Shown: positions 17,549-26,374 of the stretch, one piece after another
Numbering within the stretch: the stretch's first letter is position 1
How the letters are laid out: each line of letters starts with the position of its first letter
Assembly (NCBI RefSeq): GCF_013033515.1
Contig: NZ_WQEG01000001.1
Span: 744,001 to 808,000 of the forward strand
Reading direction: 5' to 3'
Length of the DNA: 64,000 bases
Origin: Ruegeria sp. HKCCA6707
GTDB lineage: Bacteria > Pseudomonadota > Alphaproteobacteria > Rhodobacterales > Rhodobacteraceae
Translations under genes and position numbers: made by a program
The notes under the pieces: generated by a model
The model's input: the letters and a program-made list of their open reading frames with translations, nothing else
Told to the model about the DNA's origin: nothing
The model's database searches: none

Positions 17549-18373
17549 ATGAATACAGCCACCTCACTTGCCGCCGCACCAGATCTGGCCGCGGTGAAGT
17601 CAAAACAACACGCTACATGGTCTTCAGGTGACTACGCCGCCGTAGGCACGACCTTGCAAATCGTTGGTGAAACCCTTGCAGAGGCGATGGATTTGAGACC
17701 CGACGCCCACGTTCTGGATGTTGCTGCCGGAAACGGCAACGCCACCCTGGCTGCAGCGCGGAGACACTGCAACGTCGTTTCCACAGACTATGTTACCAGT
17801 CTGTTGCGCGCGGGTGCCGCCCGCGCCAAAGCCGAGCAGTTAACCGTTGCATTTCAAGAAGCCGACGCAGAAGATCTGCCCTTTGAACGAGCGACTTTTG
17901 ATCACGTCACATCTACGTTTGGCGTCATGTTTACGGCCAATCAACGGGCGGCGGCCGATGAAATGCTGCGCGTCTGTCGCAGCGGAGGCACCATCGGTCT
18001 TGCCAATTGGACGCCAGAAAGCTTCATTGGCGAAGTTTTTCGAACCATAGGGCGGCATGTGCCACAGGTTTCGGGCGTTCGTTCTCCGTTGGAATGGGGT
18101 ACCGAGGCGCGTTTGCAAGAGCTCTTTGGGGCAAAAGCTCGAAAGATCGAAATCACAAAACGCCAATTCACCTTCCGTGAGCGTTCGCCTCAAGATTGGG
18201 TGGAAAGGTGGCGCGAGATTTACGGCCCAATGCACAAAGCCTTCGACGCCGTCGGCGAGCGCGCACCGCAACTCGCAGCAGATCTGATCGCAGTTGCACG
18301 AAATCACTCGACCGATACTCAGGCCATGATTGTTCCAGCAGAATACGCCGAGATCATCATTCACAGAGCATGA
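17549..18373 (+). CDS. Class I SAM-dependent methyltransferase
   Basis: Rossmann-type methyltransferase of 274 residues with the SAM-binding motif VLDVAAGNGNATLAAARR, the acidic post-motif STDY and the EADAEDLPF segment typical of UbiE-like enzymes. No membrane segment. First gene of a plus-strand row with a truncated haemoglobin (55 bp downstream) and a PAS/cyclase protein, suggesting one transcript. Substrate is not indicated by the sequence; a small molecule is more likely than nucleic acid. Confidence 0.8.
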   Translation: MNTATSLAAAPDLAAVKSKQHATWSSGDYAAVGTTLQIVGETLAEAMDLRPDAHVLDVAAGNGNATLAAARRHCNVVSTDYVTSLLRAGAARAKAEQLTVAFQEADAEDLPFERATFDHVTSTFGVMFTANQRAAADEMLRVCRSGGTIGLANWTPESFIGEVFRTIGRHVPQVSGVRSPLEWGTEARLQELFGAKARKIEITKRQFTFRERSPQDWVERWREIYGPMHKAFDAVGERAPQLAADLIAVARNHSTDTQAMIVPAEYAEIIIHRA

Positions 18374-18428
18374 ACAGCCATCGGCCCGGCGGCAATTCGC
18401 CGGGCAAGCCATTCTCAGGAGATATTCC

Positions 18429-18809
18429 ATGCTAGGGCAGACCGAATACCAAAGATCACTCCCGCTTTTTGACAAATATGGCGGCATGCGGGCTTTGCAT
18501 TCGGTGATCATCAATTTCTATGATCGCGTGCTGGACAGCGATATTGTGGGTCCTTTCTTCGACAACGTTGATATGGCCAAATTGATTGATCACCAGATGA
18601 AATTCTTCGCGTCGATATTGGGGGGACCCGCAAAGTACACAGATCAACGACTGGTGAGTGCACATCGTCACATGGCCCTAACAAACGCGCAATTCGATGA
18701 AGTTATCGCGCTTTTGAGTGAGACGCTTACCGAAGCGGGCTTTGCTCCAGACGATCTTTCCAAAACGCTATGCGCCGTTGAAGCGCGCCGTTCGCTGATA
18801 GTTAGGTAG
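18429..18809 (+). CDS. Group 1 truncated haemoglobin
   Basis: A 126-residue globin of the 2-over-2 fold: FDKYGGMRALHSVIINFYDRV at the start (with the B10 Tyr), PFFDNVD, then LGGP and the proximal His in SAHRHMALT. The ATG at 18429 follows AGGAG with 7-base spacing; an in-frame upstream start overlaps the methyltransferase and adds unrelated residues. It ends 4 bp before the cyclase start, so translation is probably coupled. Such globins bind O2 or NO; here it may detoxify NO or act as the gas-sensing partner of the cyclase. Confidence 0.9.
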   Translation: MLGQTEYQRSLPLFDKYGGMRALHSVIINFYDRVLDSDIVGPFFDNVDMAKLIDHQMKFFASILGGPAKYTDQRLVSAHRHMALTNAQFDEVIALLSETLTEAGFAPDDLSKTLCAVEARRSLIVR

Positions 18810-18813
18810 TTCC

Positions 18814-19842
18814 ATGCAAATCCAAGAAATTAGTGCAAGCCTGCTTGGCTCCATCAATGTTGGAATCTGCATCGTCGACGCTGACACCGGCGTCATCGTT
18901 TCGCTGAACCAAACGTTTGAGACATGGTTCAGCGACGCGGTACAGGGTCAAGTTTTGAATCTGGGTACATCGTTCACATTGAAAGACCTGCCAGACAGGG
19001 AACCGGTGGAGGTTCGCACAAAGGTCAAACATCGAACTCTGGTCGTTGAACTCAGTGCCCATGAAGCAGAATACGAGGGCAACACGCTGATTGTCATTGA
19101 AGGTCAAAACATTTCGCGCCTGCGCGAGACCGAAGCCATGATCGACAGCTATGCGTCCATGGTTGATAAGCGCACCCGCGAGTTGGAGCGAGAAAACCGG
19201 CGGGTTGAAAAACTGCTTTTGAATATGATGCCGAAATCGGTCTTTGAGGAATTCATGACATTTGGATGTGTGACGCCGCGATTGTTCGAGCCTGTGACCG
19301 TCATCATGCTGGATTTTGTCGGGTTTACCAAGATGGCCGCAGCTGGCGATCCGAATGTAACGGTTTCCGAACTGAACTCAATTTTCACAGCATTCGATCA
19401 GATTGGTGAGCATCACGGCTGCGAGAGGATCAAAACCATCGGAGACTGCTATATGGCGGTGACCGGGTTACCGCATTCCACGCCAGATCACGCGCTTTCA
19501 GCCGCGCGGGTCGCAGCCAAAATGATGCGCTTTCTGGAGAGACGCAATCAAACGCACCCGCACACATGGCACGCTCGTATCGGCATCGCCAGCGGCTCCG
19601 TTGTCGGCTCAGTGGTTGGTGTTCAGAAATACGTCTATGATGTCTTTGGCCCTGCGGTGAATATGGCCGCGCGTTTGCAGGCTCAGTCCAAACCCATGGA
19701 GATCACGGTATGCGACTCGATGCGCGACGAACTGATCGACGATTTCAAGCTCTGTGAGGCCGAGACAGTCTTCTTGCGTGGATTTGGCGATACGCGAATT
19801 GCGCGCATGAAACACTACCAACCAAACAGAAAGGTCGCTTGA
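18814..19842 (+). CDS. PAS - class III adenylyl cyclase
   Basis: Residues about 1-110 form a PAS-like sensor fold, residues 110-140 a charged coiled-coil linker (DKRTRELERENRRVEKLL), and residues 160-342 a class III cyclase. Metal Asp residues are in MLDFVGFTKM and KTIGDCYM. The specificity residues Lys (RIKTIGD) and Asp (YDVFGP) predict ATP, and NMAARL holds the transition-state Arg. No membrane segment. Being 4 bp after the globin gene it is a candidate gas- or redox-controlled cAMP source. PAS ligand (haem, flavin or none) cannot be seen. Confidence 0.88.
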   Translation: MQIQEISASLLGSINVGICIVDADTGVIVSLNQTFETWFSDAVQGQVLNLGTSFTLKDLPDREPVEVRTKVKHRTLVVELSAHEAEYEGNTLIVIEGQNISRLRETEAMIDSYASMVDKRTRELERENRRVEKLLLNMMPKSVFEEFMTFGCVTPRLFEPVTVIMLDFVGFTKMAAAGDPNVTVSELNSIFTAFDQIGEHHGCERIKTIGDCYMAVTGLPHSTPDHALSAARVAAKMMRFLERRNQTHPHTWHARIGIASGSVVGSVVGVQKYVYDVFGPAVNMAARLQAQSKPMEITVCDSMRDELIDDFKLCEAETVFLRGFGDTRIARMKHYQPNRKVA

Positions 19843-19865
19843 GCCGTCGGCGCGGGATCTGAGTT

Positions 19866-21554
19866 TCAAAAACCTGCCTTGCGAAACGAGTTGAGCATGC
19901 GATCACGGTATGCCTGATCTTTCACGACACTTGCTTCTACAAGTTTCTCGGCAGTGGCATCCGGCCTCACGCTACGAACTTTTGCGGCCATGGTATGCAT
20001 CCTGTCGGTCAGGTTAAGTTCGGCGGCACAGGCTAAGATCAATCGCGGCGCCCATGTCGAGCCGGGCGCTTCAATGTAACCTTGTTCCAGCAGAGATAAG
20101 GCATCTTCATATTCGCCCAATCCGTATCGGGCGGCGCCAATGCCAAAGTAATAGCTAAACCTCATCGGATCATGCGGGCTAAGACGTAAAGCTCTTTCAT
20201 AGTTTGCGACTGCTTCGTTCATGTTCCCAGCAAAGGTTTCCACGGCTCCCAACATGGCCCAGGCCCAAGCCAGACTTGGGTCCAGCGCAAGGGCCGACTC
20301 AAGGTGATGGCGCGAAGCAGTATGTTGCCCTGCAGCCACCTCGGCCGTGGCTACGAAAGTCAGAACCAGTGCATCGCGTGGCGCAAGGTCAAGTGCGCTT
20401 TTGCCATGTTCCATCGCCTCTGCAAGTGCAGCCGGTCCGTCAGGGGCCCAGTCGGACATCGCCTGTTGTCCCAGGCACCACGCAAGCATGGCATGTGACA
20501 AGGCATGTTCGGGATCTGATACCAATGCACGTCGCAAATGGACCACGGCCTGCCGATTGTCATCCGCGTCCATCCGCATGCAAAGCGGTGTCGCTCGCAG
20601 GAGTTCATGATAGGCATCCGTCAAGTCAGCCTCGGCTAAGGCGCGTTGCACTTCAACCATCATGATATTCGGGACGAGGCGGCCCAGAATGGCCGCAACC
20701 ACCAGGTCTTGCGCCTCAAAAGGGTTTTCAAGCTGCCCTTCAAAACGATCTGCCCAAACCTCTGCCTGCCGTCCGGCATGCAATAAAGAAGCATTTAGGC
20801 GAAACGCATTCCCCGCAAATCTCAGCTTGAGGCCAAGCACGTACCGAACGCCCAATTCTGCGGCGGCTTGCTTTGCGTCATTCTGGCCAGAGTAACGCGC
20901 GACATAAATCGTTCCCACCCGGCCAATGGCTGCGCTTATATCGTCCTCCAACCCTTCGCCAAAAGCCCGTTGAGCATCTGTTGGATGCACCATTGTGGTT
21001 GCCATGATGGCAATGGAAGGCTGCGATAAAACCGCTGCAGAGCTGGTCTTGTCATGCCTTTCCTCGACCGTGCCAACAAATTGGAACCCGTGCCCGTGCA
21101 CAGTTCGGACCAAGGCCTGCCGCGCGCCGTCATCACCAATTGCTGCTCTGACCGCTTTTACGCGGCTGCTGAGAGCTGCATCTGAAACGATCCTGCCTTT
21201 CCAGATTACCGAAAAAATCTCATCCTTCGACACAACACGTTCACGGTTTTCAATCAGATGTCGAAGCAGCGCAAACACTTGCGGCTCGGTAGCAATTGGA
21301 ACGTCTTCCTGCGTCAATTGCAGGCGACTTGCGTCCAGAACGTACTGATCAAATGCATATTTCACCGGGTAATTCTGCGCGAATTCAGTTTTTTCGTAAA
21401 GCGTGAACGCAAATCGCGGCACCCATATGGCGCTGATTTCGCACCCAAGCAATGCGCCTTGGCAGCGGATGGTCCGCATGATCGTCAAGTCTTCAGAAAA
21501 TAACCAGAAAACCTCCATGAAAGGATCAAGCATCGCATCATCCGGCTCGGGCAA
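19866..21554 (-). CDS. Winged-helix (CadC/OmpR-type) regulator with TPR domain
   Basis: An OmpR/CadC-like DNA-binding domain begins near residue 65 (YAFDQYVLDAS to VRTVHGHGFQFVG), followed by an unclassified middle domain with SIAIMATT, similar to the CyaA-associated/TolB-like region, and C-terminal TPR helices (for example SLAWAWAMLGAVETFAGNMNEA). There is no receiver domain and no clear membrane helix. The first 60 residues do not look like the family, so the true start may be an alternative codon further in. It converges on the PAS/cyclase gene and is divergent from mddA. Confidence 0.75.
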   Translation of the reverse strand: MPEPDDAMLDPFMEVFWLFSEDLTIMRTIRCQGALLGCEISAIWVPRFAFTLYEKTEFAQNYPVKYAFDQYVLDASRLQLTQEDVPIATEPQVFALLRHLIENRERVVSKDEIFSVIWKGRIVSDAALSSRVKAVRAAIGDDGARQALVRTVHGHGFQFVGTVEERHDKTSSAAVLSQPSIAIMATTMVHPTDAQRAFGEGLEDDISAAIGRVGTIYVARYSGQNDAKQAAAELGVRYVLGLKLRFAGNAFRLNASLLHAGRQAEVWADRFEGQLENPFEAQDLVVAAILGRLVPNIMMVEVQRALAEADLTDAYHELLRATPLCMRMDADDNRQAVVHLRRALVSDPEHALSHAMLAWCLGQQAMSDWAPDGPAALAEAMEHGKSALDLAPRDALVLTFVATAEVAAGQHTASRHHLESALALDPSLAWAWAMLGAVETFAGNMNEAVANYERALRLSPHDPMRFSYYFGIGAARYGLGEYEDALSLLEQGYIEAPGSTWAPRLILACAAELNLTDRMHTMAAKVRSVRPDATAEKLVEASVVKDQAYRDRMLNSFRKAGF

Positions 21555-21594
21555 ACAGGGATCATCTGAAACAAAATGAATTGGAGCGTGACCT

Positions 21595-22353
21595 ATGAAC
21601 CGCCCTGGCCTGATCTTATATGGCGCTGTTGCCTATGTTCTTTTCAATGTGGCCTTTCTGTACATGATCGGCTTTCTCCTGCAACTGCCTGTTCCGAAGG
21701 CGATCAACGATGGGACCACATCCGCTTGGCCCGTCGCCGTCGTCATCAATTTCGGGTTGATCTTCCTCTTCGGCTTTTTTCACAGCCTCATGGCGCGACA
21801 GGCGTTCAAATCCTGGTGGACGCGGATCATTCCTGCCGATGCAGAACGCAGCACCTATGTGTTGCAATCGGCCCTGTTTCTGATCCTGGCCATGTGGCAG
21901 TGGCGCCCGCTGCCCGAAACGATCTGGATCGTTGATGGCGCTTTGGCTTGGCTGACCTATGGCATCTGTGCACTTGGTGTCTTTCTGGTTTTGCTTTCGA
22001 CCTTTCTGATCGACCATTTCGAGTTGTTTGGCCTGCGACAGATTTGGACCGCGAACAGATCGCAACCTATGCCCAAACCACAATTCAGAACGCCCGGGCT
22101 TTATCGTTTCGTGCGTCACCCGATGCAGTTTGGCGTCATTCTAGTCTTGTTCGGCACTCCACACATGACTGTTGGTCACGCGCTCTTTGCCGGGCTGATG
22201 ATGGTTTACGTGATGATCGGCCTATGGTTCGAAGAAAGGTCTCTGGAACGCGAGTTTGGCGATACGTATCGCGCGTACCAGGCGATGGTTCCCATGCTGA
22301 TCCCGCGCCTGAAGCCCTTGCGTTCGAGTGATCTGGAAACGCAACACGGCTGA
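21595..22353 (+). CDS. mddA: Probable methanethiol S-methyltransferase (MddA-like, NnrU/ICMT fold)
   Basis: Integral membrane protein of 252 residues with about six hydrophobic segments and the isoprenylcysteine-methyltransferase-like C-terminus: GLYRFVRHPMQFGVI and EERSLEREFGDTYRAYQ bind SAM. The DHFELFGLRQIW segment is what I associate with MddA, which methylates methanethiol to dimethyl sulfide. This is recognition from memory; a general NnrU-family protein is the alternative. A hairpin terminator follows. Fits a marine sulfur-cycling organism. Confidence 0.7.
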   Translation: MNRPGLILYGAVAYVLFNVAFLYMIGFLLQLPVPKAINDGTTSAWPVAVVINFGLIFLFGFFHSLMARQAFKSWWTRIIPADAERSTYVLQSALFLILAMWQWRPLPETIWIVDGALAWLTYGICALGVFLVLLSTFLIDHFELFGLRQIWTANRSQPMPKPQFRTPGLYRFVRHPMQFGVILVLFGTPHMTVGHALFAGLMMVYVMIGLWFEERSLEREFGDTYRAYQAMVPMLIPRLKPLRSSDLETQHG

Positions 22354-22360
22354 GCCTTCC

Positions 22361-22400
22361 CGGACTCCTGATCGTTCTGTCGGAACACCGGGAGTCCTTT
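22361..22400 (+). terminator. Terminator hairpin after mddA
   Basis: GGACTCC and GGAGTCC pair, with an inner GTTC/GAAC stem, and the 3' arm is followed by TTTC. It starts 8 bases after the mddA stop. Confidence 0.6.
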
Positions 22401-22552
22401 CATTGGCAACTCACCACTATGCAAGCCAATTGCGCTACTTGCCCGTCGTCAAAGACACGTTGCATCTAGATTTGGCAATCAAGGGCACATAGTTGTTTCG
22501 CGACAAGATAGATGAGTACCTTCGTTCTGAAGCATTTGAAGGGCTCAGAGAA

Positions 22553-23369
22553 GGTGCTGTCAGACAATTTCGAACGAGTCTCAGCCAGGCCGGTAGCGCT
22601 GCCCTTTATGCCGCACCGAGTTCGCGCCACTCGGCGAGAGCTGCGCTGCGGGTCAGCTTGATGATGTCTCGTTTGGCCAGCGATCTTTCCCGGTTGAAGT
22701 GGTTGTAGACGGAGGAATGGACGGATGCGGATTTCTGTAGACTTCGCAAGCGCCTGAAACGCTACATCGCGCGTTCGCGTCGCCGGAACGGGAGGTGCGG
22801 GTTTTCAACGCGGTTATTGAGCCACCTGCCCGTCTGCTGTTTTTCGGGAGTTCTAAGCTCTCAAAGAACCGCCCGACACGATGCGAAGCGATCTGAGACA
22901 ACGGTTTTCGCTTTACCGTGCCGTTTCGTCAATTTCTTAAGAAATTTCAGTGCTACAGCTTTGTTTCGGCGTTTGGCAACAACGGCTTCCAGCACCTCAC
23001 CTTCGTGATCAACGGCCCGCCAAAGATAATGCAGCTTGCCATTCACCTTCACGAAAACTCGTCAAAATGCCACTTCCATTTTGAGCGTGCAGGCAATTGC
23101 TCGACTCGCCTTTTTTTGATCTCCGAGGCAAACATCGGGTCGAAACGGTTCCACAAATATCGGACGGAATGTGGCTCACCTCAATCCGCCGTTCGTGCAA
23201 TAAGCCTTCCACATTTCGAAGCGAAAGCGGAAAACGGATATACAGCATCATGGCGAGGCGGATGATCTCGGGACTGGTTTTGAAATACTCGAAGGCGGCA
23301 GGTTTGGTCATTCCCAGTCGCTACGCAACACCCCTGCCCTGCTCAAATAAAGTTAGTCTGACAAGTCCC
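22553..23369 (-). mobile_element. IS6-family element B, near full length but decayed
   Basis: About 817 bp, the usual size of IS6 elements. The right edge reads GGTGCTGTCAGAC (22553) and the left edge, read inward, GGGACTTGTCAGAC (complement of 23356-23369): imperfect terminal inverted repeats sharing TGTCAGAC. The transposase gene inside is broken. Same orientation as remnants A (11935) and C (40600). Confidence 0.8.
22606..23311 (-). pseudogene. IS6-family transposase, multiply frameshifted
   Basis: Fragments in different minus-strand frames align in order with IS6 transposases: FKTSPEIIRLAMMLYIRFPL (N-terminus), then LHYLWRAVDHEGEVLEAVV with the second catalytic Asp, FLKKLTKRHGKAKTVVSD, and the C-terminal RSAALAEWRELGAA ending at a TAA. 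The frames do not connect, and the part between VVSDR and the C-terminus is damaged, so no active enzyme can be made. Confidence 0.85.
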
Positions 23370-23639
23370 ATTCCTGCATTGCTTCGGCAGCGAAGCCCAG
23401 TCTTATGTCTGTCCGGATGTGTTCTGGCAAACTGTGCCTCAGGAGCAGCGGATAGATCGCTTCTAGGACATCTTCTGCTTCAGCCTTTGTCCGGCCGGTC
23501 ACAGCCAACGCCTGCTACCTGAACTTTTCAGATCCGTCAGCATCTTGTAGTTCCGCCCCCCCCACTGAGCTTAGCAAGCAATCGACGGATGCTGCAGACA
23601 CTGGGGCTGCATCCGCTGCGCTCGGTTTACCGCTTGCAC
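23370..23639. other. Intergenic stretch, nothing recognised
   Basis: 270 bp between the IS remnant and the LacI stop. Short frames have no support and there is no clear terminator; an 8-C run occurs near 23555. Confidence 0.35.
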
Positions 23640-24650
23640 CTAACCAGTCGTTTTGCGCACCAACAGACGCGGAGTCAGCGTTTCGATTACCGCGTCTTGC
23701 GCACTTATTCCCGACAGGATCTCGTTTGCACATCTGCCTGTCAGTGTTCCGATCTCTTGCGCGCCCACATCCAGCGTTGTGATACTTGGTCGGCTGATGC
23801 GCGAAATCTCGAAATTGCCAAACCCGGTCACCGCGATATCCCCCGGGATTGTCAGGCCGAGGCATTCGAGCGCCATCATGGCGCCAAAGGCAACCGGGTC
23901 GGACACACAGACAAGCGCATCAAGTCCCCGAATTCGGTCGATTTCGCGCATGACCAGTTCCAAGCCAGAAGACATGGTCGCAGGCGCGGGTCCGATCTGA
24001 AGGTCAAGCACCTCGGCCAAACCACGCTCACGGGCAGCTTTGATCGTGCCCAGACGGCGCTCGTGGCCCCGTGCGTCGGTGTCCGCTGACGCGCCAACAA
24101 AACCCAATCGCTGACGCCCGCTCTGCGCCAGATGGTCAACAATCAACCCCATCGCGTCCGAGTTGGAAAACCCGATCACATGTCCAATCGGCGCCTCGGG
24201 GATGTCCCAGATTTCAAAGACCGGGATCGAGGCTGATTCCAAAAGCCTTCGCGTGGTATCGGTATGGGTGCCACCGGTCAGGATCATCGCATCAGGCCGA
24301 CGCGCCAGCAGTTGACGCACCATCTGTTCTTCCCGGACCACATCGTAATTGGTGATCCCCTGCAGCAATTGCAGATCGGTTTCGGCCAGAGATTCGGTCA
24401 GTGCTTTGTGGGTCGTCGCGAAATTCGCGTTGTTGATCGACGGCAGTGTCAGCGCCAAAAAGCCGCTGCGCTGTGCCCGAAAGGCCTGCGCAGTGGTGTC
24501 ATAAACATAGCCAAGCTTGTCGGCCACATCCTGAACCATTTGGCGGGTCTTGGCATTGACCGAGCCATCGGATTTGAGCGCACGCGAGACCGTCATCGGA
24601 GAAACGCCCGCCTCTTTTGCGATATCCCGCATTGTAACGCGCACGCTCAA
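23640..24650 (-). CDS. LacI-family regulator of gluconate/idonate genes
   Basis: N-terminal LacI helix-turn-helix (TMRDIAKEAGVSPMTVSRAL) and a periplasmic-binding-type effector domain, 336 residues, similar to GntR/IdnR-type LacI proteins. It is the distal gene of the minus-strand unit that begins at 27153. Two identical 16-bp near-palindromes at 27193 and 29695, with the central CCGG expected for LacI proteins, are the likely binding sites. Effector probably gluconate, 6-phosphogluconate or a keto-gluconate (inferred from neighbours). Confidence 0.88.
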   Translation of the reverse strand: MSVRVTMRDIAKEAGVSPMTVSRALKSDGSVNAKTRQMVQDVADKLGYVYDTTAQAFRAQRSGFLALTLPSINNANFATTHKALTESLAETDLQLLQGITNYDVVREEQMVRQLLARRPDAMILTGGTHTDTTRRLLESASIPVFEIWDIPEAPIGHVIGFSNSDAMGLIVDHLAQSGRQRLGFVGASADTDARGHERRLGTIKAARERGLAEVLDLQIGPAPATMSSGLELVMREIDRIRGLDALVCVSDPVAFGAMMALECLGLTIPGDIAVTGFGNFEISRISRPSITTLDVGAQEIGTLTGRCANEILSGISAQDAVIETLTPRLLVRKTTG

Positions 24651-24657
24651 TGAAACC

Positions 24658-24990
24658 TCACTCGTTATAAGCGTTCAGTTCGGTGACATGATGGTGGATT
24701 TTCCCCATAAAGAATTCGGACACGATGTCACCGGTAACATCCTTTGACTGGTAACGGGCTGGAGATTCAAGGGCTTCTTCCATCGTTTTCTGATCAGGAT
24801 AGGATATCGCAAGGATCAAAGGAAACTCGGGCGCGCCCGCGTCGCGGTCTTCGCCGAACATCACGCGCACGCCCAGATTGCCAGTGAACTGTGTCCAAAG
24901 CGGAACAAGCCGGTCCTGCACCGCTTGCCGAAAGGCTGCGGTCTGGCCGTCCTTCACGGACCCCTCAAAAAGAGCAAAGCGCGTGATCAT
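24658..24990 (-). CDS. Small dimeric alpha/beta-barrel-like protein (110 aa)
   Basis: A ferredoxin-like alpha/beta protein by its pattern: a first strand MITRFALFEGS, a helix, a central strand, then YPDQKTMEEALESPAR, as in EthD/monooxygenase-like small proteins. It starts inside the end of the dehydrogenase gene (4-base overlap) and lies 7 bp from the LacI stop side, so it is co-transcribed. Enzyme or accessory role is unknown. Confidence 0.65.
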   Translation of the reverse strand: MITRFALFEGSVKDGQTAAFRQAVQDRLVPLWTQFTGNLGVRVMFGEDRDAGAPEFPLILAISYPDQKTMEEALESPARYQSKDVTGDIVSEFFMGKIHHHVTELNAYNE

Positions 24991-25874
24991 TCCGATGTCT
25001 CCTGTTTTGCACCGCTGAAAAATTCCATCACCGCGGCCTGATCCTCTCCTCCCAGACCGGCAGCGGTCAGCATCCGGTGGATTTCGGTGCAGAGCGCCGT
25101 CATTGGCATCGATGTACCCGTGCGCCGCACAAGATCGTTCACCATGTTCAAATCTTTGACCATGTTGTCGATCCGCCCCGTGCGGCGGTAATCTTTGGTG
25201 GCAAAGCGTGGCATATACTCCTGCAACAGAGCACTGTCCGCACGCCCGCCCTTGAGGGCCACGGGGATCTTGGTCGCGTCAACGCCCGCGTCCAGTGCAA
25301 GCTGCGTCGCCTCGGCAACGGCAAGAAATCCTAGCCCACAAAGCACCTGGTTGATCATCTTGGTGGTCTGCCCCGCCCCAGGACCGCCCATATGGGTCAT
25401 ATTGGCGGCAACATCCGACAGGATTGCCATCGCGCGGTCCACATGATCGGACGCACCGCCCAGCATCAAGGTCAGCTCTCCGATCAACGCCTTTGGGGCG
25501 CCGCCGGACAGAGGACTGTCCACCCATCCCAACCCTTGCTCATCGGCCATATTGGCAAATTTGCGCGTCGCTTCGGGGTCGATGGACGACATATCGATAA
25601 TCAAAGCGCCGGTATCCGCGCCTTCCGCGATCCCGTCTTTGCCAAAGGCCGCCAGACCCACGATCTTTGAGGCATTCAGGCTGGTGATCGTGGCAGCCGC
25701 ACCGCTGGCGGCCTCGGCAGCGCTTGCCGCAGCCGTTGCGCCTTTCTCGACCAATGCGGCGACCTTATCCGGGTCGAGGTCAAAAACCGCAAGCTGATTG
25801 CCCGTCTCCAAAAGTCGAGTGCCGATGGCACCCCCCATGGCTCCGGCACCAACCAGGGCCAGTTTCCGTGTCAT
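24987..25874 (-). CDS. NAD(P)-dependent beta-hydroxyacid dehydrogenase
   Basis: Member of the 3-hydroxyisobutyrate dehydrogenase/tartronate semialdehyde reductase family, 295 residues. N-terminal LVGAGAMGGAIGTRL binds the nucleotide, DSPLSGGAPKA is the substrate-binding glycine motif and GQTTKMINQ carries the catalytic Lys. Overlaps gntK and the 110-aa gene by 4 bases each. Likely reduces or oxidises a short hydroxy or semialdehyde acid made from the sugar acids handled here. Confidence 0.87.
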   Translation of the reverse strand: MTRKLALVGAGAMGGAIGTRLLETGNQLAVFDLDPDKVAALVEKGATAAASAAEAASGAAATITSLNASKIVGLAAFGKDGIAEGADTGALIIDMSSIDPEATRKFANMADEQGLGWVDSPLSGGAPKALIGELTLMLGGASDHVDRAMAILSDVAANMTHMGGPGAGQTTKMINQVLCGLGFLAVAEATQLALDAGVDATKIPVALKGGRADSALLQEYMPRFATKDYRRTGRIDNMVKDLNMVNDLVRRTGTSMPMTALCTEIHRMLTAAGLGGEDQAAVMEFFSGAKQETSE

Positions 25875-26374
25875 ATCAATGTCTCCCTAATGTAGGATTC
25901 TGATTGCCCCACCACCGCTGGGAACGGGCGGGCAATACTGATCCGCGTACCAAGCTCACCTGCGGCCAGCCCTTCCAGCGCGTCAAACTGGCTTTGCAGC
26001 AAAGACGGCGGCATGAAATGCCCCGCCCGCGCACTGACCCGCGCCAGCATCACCCGTTCGGCCGCATCCAGGTGCAGAAACCGGACCGGTTCGGCCACGC
26101 GTGCGCGGATAATGTCGCGATAGGATCGCCTAAGCGCAGAGCACCCGACAACAACCGGGCCCGGAGTCTGTGCAAGCACGTCCCCGACCTGTTCCAGCCA
26201 GGGCGCGCGATCGGCATCGTCCAAAACCAGGCCACTTGCCATTTTGTCGATATTGGCCTGTGGATGCAGGTCGTCACCGTCGACAAACGTCATATCACAG
26301 GTGATCGACAACGCACGGCCAATGGATGATTTTCCGCATCCAGAGACCCCCATCAGAACATAACAACGCATCAC
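25871..26374 (-). CDS. gntK: Gluconokinase
   Basis: ATP-dependent kinase of 167 residues making 6-phosphogluconate from gluconate. P-loop GVSGCGKSSIG, then DGDDLHPQANIDKMASG, the substrate-binding signature of GntK, and CSALRRSYRD. The start overlaps the stop of the upstream SDR; the second Met at 26371 is an equal option. Feeds Gnd encoded at 29738. Confidence 0.93.
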   Translation of the reverse strand: MMRCYVLMGVSGCGKSSIGRALSITCDMTFVDGDDLHPQANIDKMASGLVLDDADRAPWLEQVGDVLAQTPGPVVVGCSALRRSYRDIIRARVAEPVRFLHLDAAERVMLARVSARAGHFMPPSLLQSQFDALEGLAAGELGTRISIARPFPAVVGQSESYIRETLI

